From: Cedecea neteri
Lineage (GTDB): Bacteria; Pseudomonadota; Gammaproteobacteria; Enterobacterales; Enterobacteriaceae
Length of the DNA: 64,000 bases
NCBI RefSeq assembly: GCF_000757825.1
Contig: NZ_CP009451.1
Coordinates: forward strand, 3,968,001 to 4,032,000
Direction: 5' to 3'
In this document: one piece after another, positions 1 to 13,064 of the stretch
How the letters are laid out: each line of letters opens with the position of its first letter
Numbering within the stretch: position 1 is the first letter of the stretch
Program-made: the position numbers and the translations under genes
The notes under the pieces: generated by a model
Seen by the model: the letters and a program-made list of their open reading frames with translations, nothing else
The model's database searches: none
Told to the model about the DNA's origin: nothing

Positions 1-77
1 AACGGGATGTTATGCAACCTGGAATTGCCTGATGCGATGGCTTTTTAGGCGATTGATCGCGGAAGAACAAATTGCCG

Positions 78-106
78 TTGACACGCTATGTGGGGTTTCA
101 TATTAT
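78..106 (+). promoter_or_regulatory. Strong sigma70 promoter for tRNA-Ala pair
   Basis: A perfect -35 TTGACA (78-83) and a TATTAT -10 (101-106) are separated by 17 bases. They are followed by a GC-rich stretch (GCCGCCCG) like the discriminator of stringently controlled stable-RNA promoters. The first tRNA begins 35 bases after the -10, so this is the natural promoter for both tRNA genes. Control by ppGpp/DksA is inferred from the discriminator only. Confidence 0.8.
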
Positions 107-140
107 GCCGCCCGTCAACACGACAAGGTCTTTACGGTTT

Positions 141-216
<76 letters not shown>

Positions 217-261
217 ATCTTCACCAGCAGATTGGTACCGTAAAATCAGCACCTGTCCGTT

Positions 262-337
<76 letters not shown>

Positions 338-344
338 AAATTTG

Positions 345-373
345 AAACCCTCGCTTCGGCGGGGGTTTTTGTT
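345..373 (+). terminator. Rho-independent terminator of the tRNA-Ala transcript
   Basis: A ten-pair stem (345-354 with 359-368) closed by a TTCG tetraloop and followed by a T-rich run. It lies directly after the second tRNA. Confidence 0.88.
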
Positions 374-574
374 TTTGTCTCTTCAGACACGCCTCCCCAA
401 ACGCCCGTCCGGTAAAAAACGCTCCCTTTAGGTCTGCTTGTTCTATTCTTTCTGCTGTAAGGTAAGATTTTGTTTTTGAGCATTTCAGAAACTTGATTCG
501 CTCAATAAATAAACGTACTCTTGCCGGCGAAAAAATAATATTTCAGCAACTACATAAAGTTAACACAATGGCCT

Positions 575-2758
575 ATGATTATTTACAAGACGATAAGAAA
601 AATAGCGATTGCCCTGACGTTGTGTTTACTCCTCATTCCCTTTTCTCGTTATATTTCACCGACAACGTTTGTTGACGGGCATAAAACCTATCTCGCCTAT
701 CTGCCGTTAAGCTTTATTATGGCAATGATTATTATTTACGGGCGACAGGCGATTTTGCCGCTGGCAGCAGGGTCGCTGATTATTTATACCTGGCTTCTTG
801 ATTTACCGCCGTTTCCTCTCGTTGTATTTATTTTCTGTCTGTTATTCCCTTTGCTTATTGCCAGTCTGATTACCCATTACTATTCGGGCCGCCGCTGGCG
901 CTTTGGCTTACCCAATAAGGGGATGGGGCCGCGCATTTTCTGGCTTGGGTTTGTCGCGCCGTTTACCATCAAGCTGCTGATGTATCTCTCGGGCAATGTC
1001 GTTGAGTACCCGCCTGAGCTTGCGCCGTTCTTCGGCGGCGGCTCGGTTATCTACATGATTGTCGATGTGCTGAACCTGGTCGTGGCTTCATTGATTTTCA
1101 CACCGCTGTTCTATTACCCGCTGCGTATGTTGCTGAACCCGCATTTTGCCGTAGGCTTCTGGCGGCGCTGCGTAAGGCATTACAGGCGGGATAAGCACCG
1201 CTTTTATACGGCGTGCTGGCTGGCGGCCTGGGTACTGTACCTGCTGCTGATGTGCTCGCCGTGGCATAGTGAGCTGATTTCCGGCTACCTGGTTCCCGTT
1301 GTATTTGTGCTGTTTACCCTTGGTATTCGTCGCCTGGGCGGCAGGTTATCTTCTCTGCTGTGGGGCATTTCGGCATGGGTCTTGCTGACCTATAACACCG
1401 GCTTTTTACAAGGCGTGAATACGCAATACTCGCTGTCATTTATTCTTTCGGTCTTTATCTCCTTTACCGTCTGCCTGCTGTACATGGCCGCCTCCTACCA
1501 TAAAAATGAATGGATGAAGCGCATTTATCATTTGCAGGCGCAGACCGATCCTTTAACCACATTACCTAATTTACGCGCGCTTGAAGAGCATATTGGCCTT
1601 TATCCTACGGGCGCACTTTGCTGCCTGAGAATGGCTAATTTTGAGTTTCTTAGCCGACATTACGGCATGATGATGCGCATATACTGTAAAAAAACCATCG
1701 CCAGAGAATTACAGCCGTGGCTGCTTGAGGGCGAGAAAATATTCCAGCTTCCCGGCAGTGAGTTACTTTTATTTTTACGCGGCGGGGAAACTGAAGCACG
1801 GTTAACCTATTTCGTTGAGCAATTGAATAATAAGAAAATCCCGTGGAATAACACCTCGCTTGAAATTGAATACGGGGCTTCCTGGGGGATTGTGGATTCA
1901 CCGGAGGAGCTGCAGCGTACGCTGGGGCAATTAAGTTATCTGGCCGAAAAAGCCAGCGACGTGCAGCGTGTGCTTGGCCTGGACTCAAGGCTGGAGGCGG
2001 TGTCGGGGCAAACCACCGAGCGCGTCTTGCTGCTGCAAAAGATTAAGCGGGCGATAGACGAAGAGGCGTTTCAGCTTTATGCGCAGCCTATTGTGAACCG
2101 CGAAGGGAAGGGCTATCACGAAATCCTCAGCCGTCTGGTGATTGACGGCCAGAACATCACGCCGGATAAATTTATTCCTGTCATTGCCGAGTTCAACCTC
2201 AGTACACGCTTTGACATGATGGTCATGAAGATGCTTCTGGCCTGGCTTGCGAAGCACCCCGACGATACCCACCAGATTCGATTCTCGGTCAATCTGATGC
2301 CGCTCACGCTCATGCAAAAAGAGATTGCCCAGCAGATTGTTGCTCAGTTTAAAGCTTATAAAGTGCCCACCAGCGCGGTGGTCATTGAAGTCACGGAGGA
2401 ACAGGCGTTCTCTAACTCGGAAACGTCTAACCAAAATATTGCCCTGCTGCGCGAGAAAGGCTTTAAGATTGCTATCGATGATTTTGGGACAGGCTACGCT
2501 AACTATGAGCGCCTGAAGAAGCTGCAGGCAGATATCATCAAGATTGATGGATGTTTTGTTCGCGACATTACCACCGACGTGATGGATAAACTCATCGTGA
2601 AGTCCATTTGCAAACTGGCGGCGGCTAAACCGCTGGCCGTCGTGGCGGAGTATGTCGAAACGCAAGAGCAGCGCGAAATCCTGCTGCAGCTTGGCGTCCA
2701 GTTCCTGCAGGGCTATCTGGTGGGGAAACCCGAACCTCTGCAGCATTTGAAGCCCTGA
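575..2758 (+). CDS. pdeA: Membrane-bound c-di-GMP phosphodiesterase PdeA
   Basis: 727 residues, the size of E. coli PdeA (YfeA), which sits beside the same tRNA-Ala pair. The N-terminal ~310 residues are a multi-helix membrane sensor (MASE1-like). A GGDEF-like domain follows with a degenerate signature (RGGET), so cyclase activity is not expected. The C-terminal EAL domain starts near residue 500: the signature is E516-I-L as in E. coli PdeA, and the metal and substrate residues are visible in SVNLMP, EVTEEQ, IDDFGTG, IIKIDG and VAEYVET. It should hydrolyse c-di-GMP to pGpG at the inner membrane. The start at 575 lacks a good ribosome site, so an adjacent start is possible. A cyclase gene follows after 32 bases. 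Confidence 0.93.
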   Translation: MIIYKTIRKIAIALTLCLLLIPFSRYISPTTFVDGHKTYLAYLPLSFIMAMIIIYGRQAILPLAAGSLIIYTWLLDLPPFPLVVFIFCLLFPLLIASLITHYYSGRRWRFGLPNKGMGPRIFWLGFVAPFTIKLLMYLSGNVVEYPPELAPFFGGGSVIYMIVDVLNLVVASLIFTPLFYYPLRMLLNPHFAVGFWRRCVRHYRRDKHRFYTACWLAAWVLYLLLMCSPWHSELISGYLVPVVFVLFTLGIRRLGGRLSSLLWGISAWVLLTYNTGFLQGVNTQYSLSFILSVFISFTVCLLYMAASYHKNEWMKRIYHLQAQTDPLTTLPNLRALEEHIGLYPTGALCCLRMANFEFLSRHYGMMMRIYCKKTIARELQPWLLEGEKIFQLPGSELLLFLRGGETEARLTYFVEQLNNKKIPWNNTSLEIEYGASWGIVDSPEELQRTLGQLSYLAEKASDVQRVLGLDSRLEAVSGQTTERVLLLQKIKRAIDEEAFQLYAQPIVNREGKGYHEILSRLVIDGQNITPDKFIPVIAEFNLSTRFDMMVMKMLLAWLAKHPDDTHQIRFSVNLMPLTLMQKEIAQQIVAQFKAYKVPTSAVVIEVTEEQAFSNSETSNQNIALLREKGFKIAIDDFGTGYANYERLKKLQADIIKIDGCFVRDITTDVMDKLIVKSICKLAAAKPLAVVAEYVETQEQREILLQLGVQFLQGYLVGKPEPLQHLKP

Positions 2759-2790
2759 CGCTCTCCTTTGCGCCCTAAAAAGGAATCACC

Positions 2791-4440
2791 GTGAGCACGT
2801 CGTTGATGAGCTATTTCCATCTGCCGATGGTCAAGACACTACGCATAACCCATGTGTGCTTTTTGTCGCTGTTTCTGCTGATAACATTCATGTTCTGGCA
2901 GCAGGGCGAGCTGTTTAACCACGGGTATCGCACCAGCCAGCTCAGCCATCTTGAAAGCGTTATCGCCAGGCTTGAAAGCAAATCTCAATATCAGATGGAC
3001 AACCTGCGCTACCTGCGACGTATGTTTATTGAAACGCTGCATGAGCCTCAGTTCACGCCGCTGTCGCAGCTTGCTGCCCGGGCCAGCAACAAAGAGACGC
3101 TGTCGCCGCTGCGTATTCAAAGCTTAGCCATCCCCGATAGCGTTCGGCCCTTTAAAAATCAGACTGAAGAAGAGAGAGCAAGCTTAACGCGGCGCGAATA
3201 CCAGGCGCTGCGCGACATTCAGGATCTCTTCCCGCTGGCCGGTGGGAGCAACCGGCTGTCCTCCAGCATTTATTACATGTCGCGCTCCGGCGCTTTTATT
3301 GCTTCCCTGTCGCCAGATGTGAACAAACTGCTTATCCAAAGCGCTAACCCGAGGGAAATACAGGGCTCGTTTGTGCTGGGTTCACCGATGCTTAATCCCC
3401 GGCGGGAGCCTTTCTGGACGCGGCAAAACATCGCTGATACGGGTAAAACGCTGATTAACGGCTCGCTCCCCGTTGATTTTGACGATCGGTGGATTGGGCT
3501 GTTTGGCATTGCCGTCACCACGGATACGATGCGGCTGTTTCTCTCCAGCGCTTTACCAGAAGACACCCACAGCACCTATCTGCTTTTTGATAAAAAGATG
3601 AACCCGTTAACACGCCCGGTTGGCTCGCAAAATGGCTATCAGCTCAGCGAAAAACAGCGGCTGGCTATTCTTGCAAAACTGACCGGTGAGTCTCGGGGAA
3701 CATTACGCTTTGGCTACGCCTACGCCACCTTCGGTAAAGTGACCGGGACGGGAGCCATTCTGGTGAGTATCCAGACCGTCAGGCAGGGACTGCATGAGGA
3801 CTTTGGGCGCTTCAGCATCCTGCTGATGCTGATGTGGCTGACCGTCATTCTTATCCTGCTTGGCTCGCACCGTATGATCTGCCGGCTGATTCGTAATATG
3901 GGGCAGCTGCAGCAGGAAATGCACCGACATGCGCTCCATGACGACCTGACCGGAGTCCTTAACCGGCGTGGGTTCTTTGAGACGACCGGACGCATAAGCC
4001 CGCAGTATGTGGATTACTCCCTGATTCAGCTGGATCTCGATCACTTCAAAAAGGTGAATGACCGCTTTGGGCACCAGGTCGGGGACCGCGTGCTGATTCA
4101 CGCCACGCGCTGTATTCAGCAGGCAATTCGTAGCCAGGACATCGTCGGGCGTATCGGCGGCGAGGAGTTTTGTCTCTACCTGCCTGATACCGACCTGCAT
4201 GCGGCTATTGCCGTCGCCCAGCGGGTACGCAAGATGCTGGTGAACACGCCGCTGAAGCTTGAGGATGAATCCACGCTGCTGGTGACGGCTTCGCTGGGCG
4301 TTGCTTCCCATGAAGAGGCGCCGGACGGCGCGCTGGAGCAGATACAGAGCCAGGCCGATATTCGGCTTTATCTGGCTAAGCAGCAGGGGCGTAACAGAGT
4401 GTGCTGGGGCGCAGAGGTAGCCGCCGAATCGCGGGCATAA
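2791..4440 (+). CDS. Membrane sensor diguanylate cyclase (GGDEF)
   Basis: 549 residues starting at GTG 2791 with AAGGAA upstream. One membrane helix near residues 20-40, a periplasmic region of about 300 residues (Cache-like layout, similar in plan to DgcJ/YeaJ), a second helix near 338-358, then a GGDEF domain. The active site is intact (GGEEF 456-460), and the inhibitory I-site R447-S-Q-D450 lies exactly five residues before it, so feedback inhibition by c-di-GMP is expected. It makes c-di-GMP from two GTP. It is probably cotranscribed with pdeA, giving an opposed synthesis/degradation pair. The ligand is unknown. Confidence 0.9.
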   Translation: MSTSLMSYFHLPMVKTLRITHVCFLSLFLLITFMFWQQGELFNHGYRTSQLSHLESVIARLESKSQYQMDNLRYLRRMFIETLHEPQFTPLSQLAARASNKETLSPLRIQSLAIPDSVRPFKNQTEEERASLTRREYQALRDIQDLFPLAGGSNRLSSSIYYMSRSGAFIASLSPDVNKLLIQSANPREIQGSFVLGSPMLNPRREPFWTRQNIADTGKTLINGSLPVDFDDRWIGLFGIAVTTDTMRLFLSSALPEDTHSTYLLFDKKMNPLTRPVGSQNGYQLSEKQRLAILAKLTGESRGTLRFGYAYATFGKVTGTGAILVSIQTVRQGLHEDFGRFSILLMLMWLTVILILLGSHRMICRLIRNMGQLQQEMHRHALHDDLTGVLNRRGFFETTGRISPQYVDYSLIQLDLDHFKKVNDRFGHQVGDRVLIHATRCIQQAIRSQDIVGRIGGEEFCLYLPDTDLHAAIAVAQRVRKMLVNTPLKLEDESTLLVTASLGVASHEEAPDGALEQIQSQADIRLYLAKQQGRNRVCWGAEVAAESRA

Positions 4441-4442
4441 AA

Positions 4443-4467
4443 AAACCGGTGCATGGCACCGGTTTCT
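4443..4467. terminator. Bidirectional terminator between the GGDEF gene and nupC
   Basis: A ten-base perfect inverted repeat, AAACCGGTGC (4443-4452) and GCACCGGTTT (4456-4465), with a three-base loop. A-runs and T-runs on the two sides allow it to serve the converging transcripts. Confidence 0.85.
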
Positions 4468-4480
4468 TCATACGCAAAAA

Positions 4481-5668
4481 TTAGATAACCAGCGCGGCGA
4501 TGGACGCGGACAGGATACTTACCAGCGTAGAACCGTAAACCAGCTTCAGGCCGAAGCGGGAAACCACGTTACCTTGCTCTTCGTTCAGGCCTTTAATCGC
4601 GCCCGCGATGATGCCGATAGAAGAGAAGTTAGCGAAGGAAACCAGGAACACGGACAGGATACCTTCCGCACGTGGAGACAGGGAGCCAGCAATCTTCTGC
4701 AGATCCATCATGGCAACGAATTCGTTAGAAACCAGTTTGGTCGCCATGATACTACCGACCTGCAGCGCTTCGCCGGACGGCACGCCCATCACCCATGCAA
4801 CCGGGTAGAAGATGTAGCCCAGAATGCCCTGGAAGGAGATGCCCAGCACGGCCGCGAACAGCGCGTTCAGGCCAGAAATCAGCGCGATGAAGCCAATCAG
4901 CATAGCGGCAACGATAATCGCCACTTTGAAACCTGCCAGAATGTACTCGCCGAGCATTTCGAAGAAGCTTTGACCTTCGTGCAGGTTAGACATCTGCAGG
5001 TCTTCTTCTTTCTCATCCACGCGGTACGGGTTGATAAGCGACAGCACGATAAAGGTACTGAACATGTTCAGCACCAGCGCGGCAACCACGTATTTTGGCT
5101 GTAGCATGGTCATGTACGCGCCCACGATTGACATGGACACGGTAGACATCGCGGTTGCCGCCATGGTGTACATGCGGTTGCGCGACATCTTGCCGAGAAT
5201 ATCCTTATAGGCGATGAAGTTTTCTGACTGTCCCAGAATCAGCGAGCTTACGGCGTTAAAGGATTCCAGCTTACCCATACCGTTGACTTTAGAAAGCACG
5301 GTACCGATGGCGCGAATAACAATCGGCAGAATGCGGATATGCTGCAGAATACCGATCAGCGCAGAAATGAACACGATTGGGCACAGCACCTTCAGGAAGA
5401 AGAACGCCAGGCCTTCGTCGTTCATTTTGCCGAAGACAAAGTTTGTCCCTTCGTTAGCGAAGCCGAGCAGTTTCTCGAACATCTCGGAGAAACCTTTTAC
5501 GAAGCCCAGGCCGACGTCTGAGGTCAGGAAGAACCAGGCCAGTAAAACTTCGATCACTAACAGTTGAATGACAAAGCGAATACGAATTTGCTTGCGGTTA
5601 GGGCTGACCAGCAGAGCCAGCAGCGCGACCACAGCAAGCGCTAAAACAAAGTGCAAAACGCGGGACAT
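4481..5668 (-). CDS. nupC: Nucleoside:H+ symporter NupC
   Basis: Concentrative nucleoside transporter of the inner membrane (CNT family), importing pyrimidine and adenine nucleosides with protons. Near-identical to E. coli NupC through most of its length, including the NEGTNFVFG and [11 protein letters not shown] motifs of the substrate site. It has 395 residues against about 400 in E. coli: roughly five residues are missing in the loop before [14 protein letters not shown] ribosome site precedes the start. It is transcribed away from mntH, as in E. coli. Confidence 0.97.
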   Translation of the reverse strand: MSRVLHFVLALAVVALLALLVSPNRKQIRIRFVIQLLVIEVLLAWFFLTSDVGLGFVKGFSEMFEKLLGFANEGTNFVFGKMNDEGLAFFFLKVLCPIVFISALIGILQHIRILPIVIRAIGTVLSKVNGMGKLESFNAVSSLILGQSENFIAYKDILGKMSRNRMYTMAATAMSTVSMSIVGAYMTMLQPKYVVAALVLNMFSTFIVLSLINPYRVDEKEEDLQMSNLHEGQSFFEMLGEYILAGFKVAIIVAAMLIGFIALISGLNALFAAVLGISFQGILGYIFYPVAWVMGVPSGEALQVGSIMATKLVSNEFVAMMDLQKIAGSLSPRAEGILSVFLVSFANFSSIGIIAGAIKGLNEEQGNVVSRFGLKLVYGSTLVSILSASIAALVI

Positions 5669-5957
5669 ATTTGCTCCAAATATGAGGCAGGTTTAATTTC
5701 GTTGCACATTCTATGTAACAAGCAATAAGAAAACGAGATCAATTCCACACTATAGTGATGAGCTGTGACGGAACGCAAAAATAGTGATCCACCATACATT
5801 TCTGCTATGTTAAGTAAAGAAGCTAAAAGTTACGTTAGGATAACTGGCTAACAGCTTACACGTTGGTTGAATGTTAATCCGTTAACCGGCATCCAGAATC
5901 GCCATCTCACGCCTCCTGCCTATCGTTTTCAGCTATCAGAGAAATCAATTTCCCCGC
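5669..5957. promoter_or_regulatory. nupC-mntH divergent intergenic region
   Basis: No gene is seen. A perfect ten-base palindrome CACTATAGTG lies at 5748-5757, and a TGTGAC half-site resembling half of a CRP site follows at 5763. In E. coli nupC is controlled by CRP and CytR; these sequences are in the right place but are too weak to assign with confidence. Confidence 0.4.
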
Positions 5958-5969
5958 ATTAAATGAACT

Positions 5970-6019
5970 TGATAATCATTCTCACTTTGATAGCATGAAA
6001 CATAGCAAAGGCTATATCT
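5970..6019 (+). promoter_or_regulatory. Fur-like and MntR-like operators of mntH
   Basis: TGATAATCATTCTCA at 5970-5984 matches about two thirds of a Fur box. AACATAGCAAAGGCTATAT at 5999-6017 is an imperfect inverted repeat very close to the known E. coli MntR operator of mntH. Together they predict repression by Fe-Fur and Mn-MntR just upstream of the start at 6032. Confidence 0.8.
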
Positions 6020-6031
6020 CAGAGGCAGAAG

Positions 6032-7270
6032 ATGACAAGCAGTCGCATTGACAGCAACACCGGGCGTACCGCGCGCAAGCTGCGGCTGGCGCTGATGGGG
6101 CCAGCGTTTATCGCCGCTATCGGCTACATCGATCCCGGTAACTTCGCGACCAATATTCAGGCCGGGGCGAGCTATGGCTACCAGCTGCTGTGGGTGGTGG
6201 TGTGGGCCAACCTGATGGCGGCGCTGATTCAGGTGCTTTCCGCCAAGCTGGGGATTGCCACCGGCAAAAACCTCGCGGAGCAAATCCGCGACCATTATCC
6301 GCGTCCTCTGGTGTGGATTTACTGGGTGCAGGCGGAAATCATTGCGATGGCGACGGATCTCGCCGAGTTTATCGGGGCGGCCATCGGCTTTAAGCTGATC
6401 CTTGGCGTTTCGCTCTTGCAGGGCGCGGTGCTGACCGGGATCGCAACCTTCCTGATCCTGATGCTGCAAAGCCGGGGGCAAAAGCCGCTGGAAAAAGTGA
6501 TCGGCGGGCTGCTGCTGTTTGTGGCCGCGGCCTACATCGTTGAGCTGATATTCTCCCAGCCGAAGTTTGCGGAGCTGGGCAAAGGAATGCTGATCCCAAG
6601 CCTGCCAACGTCTGAGGCGGTTTATCTTGCCGCCGGCGTGCTCGGGGCGACTATCATGCCGCACGTGATTTACCTGCACTCTTCGCTGACCCAGCACCTG
6701 CATGCGGGCAACCGGGCAGAGCGCTATTCCGCGACCAAATGGGACGTGGCGATAGCCATGACGATTGCCGGCTTCGTCAACCTGGCGATGATGGCGACCG
6801 CCGCAGCGGCGTTTCACTTCACCGGGCACACCGGCGTTGCCGAGCTGGAAGACGCCTATAAAACGCTGGAGCCACTGCTGAGCCATTCGGCGGCCACGAT
6901 TTTCGGCCTTAGCCTGGTTGCGGCAGGTCTGTCATCAACGGTCGTCGGGACGCTCGCCGGGCAGGTCGTCATGCAGGGCTTTGTGCGCTTCTATATCCCG
7001 CTGTGGGTACGCCGGGCTATTACCATGGCGCCGTCTTTCGTGGTCATCATGATGGGGCTCGATCCTACCCGTATTCTGGTCATGAGCCAGGTTCTGCTGA
7101 GCTTCGGGATTGCCCTGGCGCTGGTGCCGCTGCTGATTTTTACCAGCGACAAAAAGCTGATGGGTGACCTGGTTAACGTTCGCTGGGTGAAGCTTGTCGG
7201 CTGGGCGATTGTGGCGGTGGTGGTGGCGCTGAACCTGTGGTTGATTTTCGGCACGTTATTTGGCAATTAA
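6032..7270 (+). CDS. mntH: Proton-dependent Mn2+/Fe2+ transporter MntH
   Basis: NRAMP-family importer with eleven membrane helices, 412 residues, exactly the E. coli length. Helix 1 has the metal-binding DPGN motif (D34) and helix 6 the MPH motif (in [12 protein letters not shown]). Both are needed for Mn2+ coordination, which sets it apart from the NRAMP-like protein at 22177. GAGGCAGAAG precedes the start. Confidence 0.98.
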   Translation: MTSSRIDSNTGRTARKLRLALMGPAFIAAIGYIDPGNFATNIQAGASYGYQLLWVVVWANLMAALIQVLSAKLGIATGKNLAEQIRDHYPRPLVWIYWVQAEIIAMATDLAEFIGAAIGFKLILGVSLLQGAVLTGIATFLILMLQSRGQKPLEKVIGGLLLFVAAAYIVELIFSQPKFAELGKGMLIPSLPTSEAVYLAAGVLGATIMPHVIYLHSSLTQHLHAGNRAERYSATKWDVAIAMTIAGFVNLAMMATAAAAFHFTGHTGVAELEDAYKTLEPLLSHSAATIFGLSLVAAGLSSTVVGTLAGQVVMQGFVRFYIPLWVRRAITMAPSFVVIMMGLDPTRILVMSQVLLSFGIALALVPLLIFTSDKKLMGDLVNVRWVKLVGWAIVAVVVALNLWLIFGTLFGN

Positions 7271-7296
7271 TCTTGCCGGGTAAAGCGGATAAAATG

Positions 7297-7325
7297 AAAA
7301 GGGCTGGATAATCCAGCCCTTTTTT
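7297..7325 (+). terminator. Terminator of mntH
   Basis: GC-rich stem, AAAAGGGCTGGAT paired with ATCCAGCCCTTTT around a one-base loop region, ending in a run of Ts. The inverted repeat can also terminate ypeC, which converges on it from the other side. Confidence 0.88.
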
Positions 7326-7326
7326 A

Positions 7327-7653
7327 TCAGTGGCGGTGGCCGTGGCCGTGGCCTCTGCCACGGTGGTCGTCTCGATCTCTCCAGCCTTCGCGATAGCCGC
7401 GTTCGTAGCTGTTGCGACCGCGATCCCAGCCTTTGTTCCAGCCACGGTGGTGATGCCAGCCGCGATCGCGCCATTCATAGTTTCGGTGCCAGTAGTCGCG
7501 GTCCCGCCATCTGCCGCCGTCCCAGTAGTTGCCGCGATAATCCCTGTCGCCAATCTGTAACTTAACCGACGGCAGCAGGGTAATTTCACCCGCGTTAGCC
7601 ACCATCGGCGCCGCGGCCAGTAAGGCAAGGGCAAGCATTAATGACCTGAACAT
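7327..7653 (-). CDS. ypeC: YpeC, exported DUF2502 protein
   Basis: 108 residues, the length of E. coli YpeC, with a cleavable signal peptide (about residues 1-21, ending ANA). The mature part begins [17 protein letters not shown] as in E. coli and continues into a region extremely rich in Arg, Trp, Tyr, Asp and His, ending in a GHGHGHRH tail. Periplasmic; function unknown. The His-rich tail beside a metal transporter gene invites a metal-binding guess, but nothing here proves it. Synteny with mntH is as in E. coli. Confidence 0.92.
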   Translation of the reverse strand: MFRSLMLALALLAAAPMVANAGEITLLPSVKLQIGDRDYRGNYWDGGRWRDRDYWHRNYEWRDRGWHHHRGWNKGWDRGRNSYERGYREGWRDRDDHRGRGHGHGHRH

Positions 7654-7807
7654 ACTTTCTCTCCCTGGTTCTCAGAGCCGTGTTGCGGCTTGTTAACACA
7701 ATATTACAAACCGACAAACAGTCCGATGAACTACACAATTCCTAAATCACCAATGGCAGCACTTTTTGCACAAGCCAGGGTCTGATTCAGGGAGAGAAGG
7801 TAAGCGT

Positions 7808-8797
7808 TTACACTAAAATAGCCTCGATTTCAGCGCGTTCCTGCTCGCTGAAGCCGCGCTTGCTAAGCATACCCACGGCATCCTCTATCTGGCTGGTTTT
7901 ACTGGCGCCAATTAATACCGACGTTATCTTCTCATCTCGCAGTACCCACGCCAGCGCCATTTGCGACAGCTTCTGCCCGCGTTTTTCCGCCAGCGCATTA
8001 AGCTTGCGCACTTTGGCCAGTTTCTCTTCCGTTATCTGGTCCGGATTCAGGAAGCGACTGCCGCTGGCGGCACGTGAATCAGCGGGAATACCGCCCAGAT
8101 AGCGGTCGGTGAGCTGGCCGCCGGCAAGAGGGGAAAAGGCGATGCTGCCGACGCCTTTGTTTTGCAGCAAATCCAGCAGGCCGCCTTCAACCCAGCGCTC
8201 AAACATCGAGTAACGCGGCTGGTGGATGAGGCAGGGTGTGCCGAGATCGTTCAGGATATCAATGGCTTTTTCCGCCTGGTCTGCCGGGTAGTTAGAAATC
8301 CCCACGTACAGCGCTTTGCCCTGGCGCACGAGATGGTCGAGGGCGCGCATGGTCTCCTCCAGCGGCGTTTCCGGGTCCGGGCGGTGATGATAGAAAATAT
8401 CGACGTATTCCAGCCCCATGCGCTTCAGGCTCTGGTCGAGGCTCGAAATCAAATATTTGCGCGAGCCCCAGTCGCCGTAAGGCCCGTCCCACATGGTGTA
8501 GCCCGCCTTAGTGGAGATAATCAGCTCATCGCGCCAGGCATGGAAATCTTCCCGCAAAATGCGGCCAAAGTTGGACTCGGCCGAGCCCGGCGGCGGCCCG
8601 TAGTTGTTGGCGAGGTCGAAATGAGTAATCCCGAGATCAAAGGCCTTTCTCAGCAGCTGGCGGCTGGTTTCCAGCAGCGTTTCATCGCCAAAATTATGCC
8701 AAAGGCCAAGGGAAATAGCGGGCAGTTTCAGGCCGCTGCGGCCGCAGCGACGGTATTCCATAGACGTATAGCGTTCAGGGTCAGGCTGCCAGGTCAT
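7808..8797 (-). CDS. Aldo/keto reductase, GprA (YghZ)-like
   Basis: 329 residues from ATG 8797, chosen because AAGGA sits at a normal distance before it; an ATG three codons earlier would have the ribosome site touching it. The closest family I recognise is L-glyceraldehyde 3-phosphate reductase GprA (YghZ), with shared blocks SLGLWHNFG, FDLANNYGPPPGSAE and IISTKAGY. The AKR catalytic tetrad is visible: Asp and Tyr in FDLANNYG, Lys in STKAGY, His in DIFYHHR. NADPH-dependent reduction of small aldehydes is expected. Divergent from ipdC, suggesting a shared role or shared regulation, but this is not established. Confidence 0.85.
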   Translation of the reverse strand: MTWQPDPERYTSMEYRRCGRSGLKLPAISLGLWHNFGDETLLETSRQLLRKAFDLGITHFDLANNYGPPPGSAESNFGRILREDFHAWRDELIISTKAGYTMWDGPYGDWGSRKYLISSLDQSLKRMGLEYVDIFYHHRPDPETPLEETMRALDHLVRQGKALYVGISNYPADQAEKAIDILNDLGTPCLIHQPRYSMFERWVEGGLLDLLQNKGVGSIAFSPLAGGQLTDRYLGGIPADSRAASGSRFLNPDQITEEKLAKVRKLNALAEKRGQKLSQMALAWVLRDEKITSVLIGASKTSQIEDAVGMLSKRGFSEQERAEIEAILV

Positions 8798-8954
8798 TAT
8801 TGCCATCCTTATGGGTAACAGAGAAATTAGTGTATACGCTTTCACAATCCAGAATACGCCGTATCCCGCTGTAAATTCCACGTTCCACCCCTAAAATCGG
8901 ATATATTCTCGACACCGATCCCGGTTACTCAATACTCACAGCAAGCCCTCATAG

Positions 8955-11857
<2,903 letters not shown>

Positions 11858-12059
11858 AGTCAATCCTTACAATAGGGTATCAGACGGCTCAAAAACAAAA
11901 AGTCGCAAGCCGCATTGCAAACAGGGCTGAAACGGTAAAGCCAGAATGTGACCTGGTTCAACAAACGGGCCGCACCTGGAGGATGGTCGTTGTTGTTTCG
12001 GCTGGCTAATTTTACAGTGTTGCCAGAACTTATTCTGACTTTAGCGGAGCTGTTTGAGA

Positions 12060-13025
12060 ATGACAAAATATGCTTTGGTGGGAGATGTCGGTGGCACCAA
12101 TGCACGTCTGGCGCTATGCGATTTGAGCACGGGTGATATTTCACAGGCAAAGACCTACTCCGGTCTTGATTATCCCAGCCTGGAAGCCGTGATTCAGCAC
12201 TATCTCAAAGAACATAACATCAGCGTGCAGTCAGGCTGCGTGGCGATTGCCTGCCCGATAAACGGTGATTGGGTCGAAATGACCAACCACACCTGGGCGT
12301 TTTCTACCGCCGAAATGAAGAAAAACCTCGGCTTCGAACATCTGGAAATCATTAACGACTTTACCGGCGTTTCAATGGCCATTCCGGCGCTTAAAAAAGA
12401 GCACCTGATCCAGTTCGGCGGCGGCGAACCTGTCGCAGGCAAACCGGTGGTGGTTTACGGGGCGGGTACCGGGCTCGGCGTTTCTCACCTGGTTCACGTT
12501 GATAAACGCTGGATAAGCCTGCCGGGCGAGGGCGGCCACTCAGACTTTGCGGCAAACAGCGAAGAAGAAGGCATTATCCTGGAGCAGCTGCGCAAAGAGC
12601 TTGGGCACGTTTCGAACGAGCGTATTCTCTCCGGCCCGGGCCTGCTGAATCTCTACCGCGCCATTGTTAAGGCCGACGGACGCGAACCAGAAAACTACCA
12701 GCCGAAGGACATTACCGAGAAAGCGGTGGACGACACCTGCACCGACTGCCGCCGCGCGCTGTCGCTATTCTGCGTGATCCTGGGGCGTTTTGGCGGCAAC
12801 CTGGCGCTGAACATGAGCACCTTTGGCGGCGTGTATATCGCCGGCGGCATTGTGCCGCGCTTCCTGGAATTCTTTAAGGCTTCAGGCTTCCGCGGCGGGT
12901 TTGAAGATAAAGGCCGCTTCAAAGAGTTCGTGAAGGATATTCCCGTTTATCTCATCGTTCACGATAATCCGGGACTGCTGGGCGCCGGAGCGCACCTGCG
13001 TCAGACGCTGGGGCACGTCCTGTAA
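12060..13025 (+). CDS. glk: Glucokinase
   Basis: 321 residues, the E. coli Glk length. ATP-dependent phosphorylation of free cytoplasmic glucose to glucose 6-phosphate. The phosphate-binding loop [10 protein letters not shown] is at 8-17; the catalytic aspartate is in EIINDF; sugar-binding GEGGH follows in [11 protein letters not shown]. The ATG at 12060 is used in E. coli; GGAG lies ten bases before it, and a TTG two codons upstream is an alternative. In E. coli the fry PTS genes and ypdC lie between glk and ypdAB; here they are missing. Confidence 0.97.
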   Translation: MTKYALVGDVGGTNARLALCDLSTGDISQAKTYSGLDYPSLEAVIQHYLKEHNISVQSGCVAIACPINGDWVEMTNHTWAFSTAEMKKNLGFEHLEIINDFTGVSMAIPALKKEHLIQFGGGEPVAGKPVVVYGAGTGLGVSHLVHVDKRWISLPGEGGHSDFAANSEEEGIILEQLRKELGHVSNERILSGPGLLNLYRAIVKADGREPENYQPKDITEKAVDDTCTDCRRALSLFCVILGRFGGNLALNMSTFGGVYIAGGIVPRFLEFFKASGFRGGFEDKGRFKEFVKDIPVYLIVHDNPGLLGAGAHLRQTLGHVL

Positions 13026-13032
13026 GTTTTGT

Positions 13033-13051
13033 GCGGGCACGTTGTGCCCGC
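13033..13051. terminator. Hairpin between glk and pyrR
   Basis: Perfect eight-base inverted repeat GCGGGCAC / GTGCCCGC with a three-base loop, between two converging genes. No long T-run follows on the + side, so it may be a weak or minus-strand terminator (an AAAACTT stretch lies on the glk side). Confidence 0.55.
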
Positions 13052-13064
13052 CAGATTCCCTTCT

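Noticed and set aside
7801-7816. GTAAGCGTTTACAC-like LacI-family operator at the 3' end of the aldo/keto reductase gene
   Set aside because: It lies over the stop codon, where an operator would have no promoter to control; probably chance.
8860-8900. TyrR box upstream of ipdC
   Set aside because: Only one half-site (TGTAAATT) is seen; the partner half is absent, so it is not listed as an operator.
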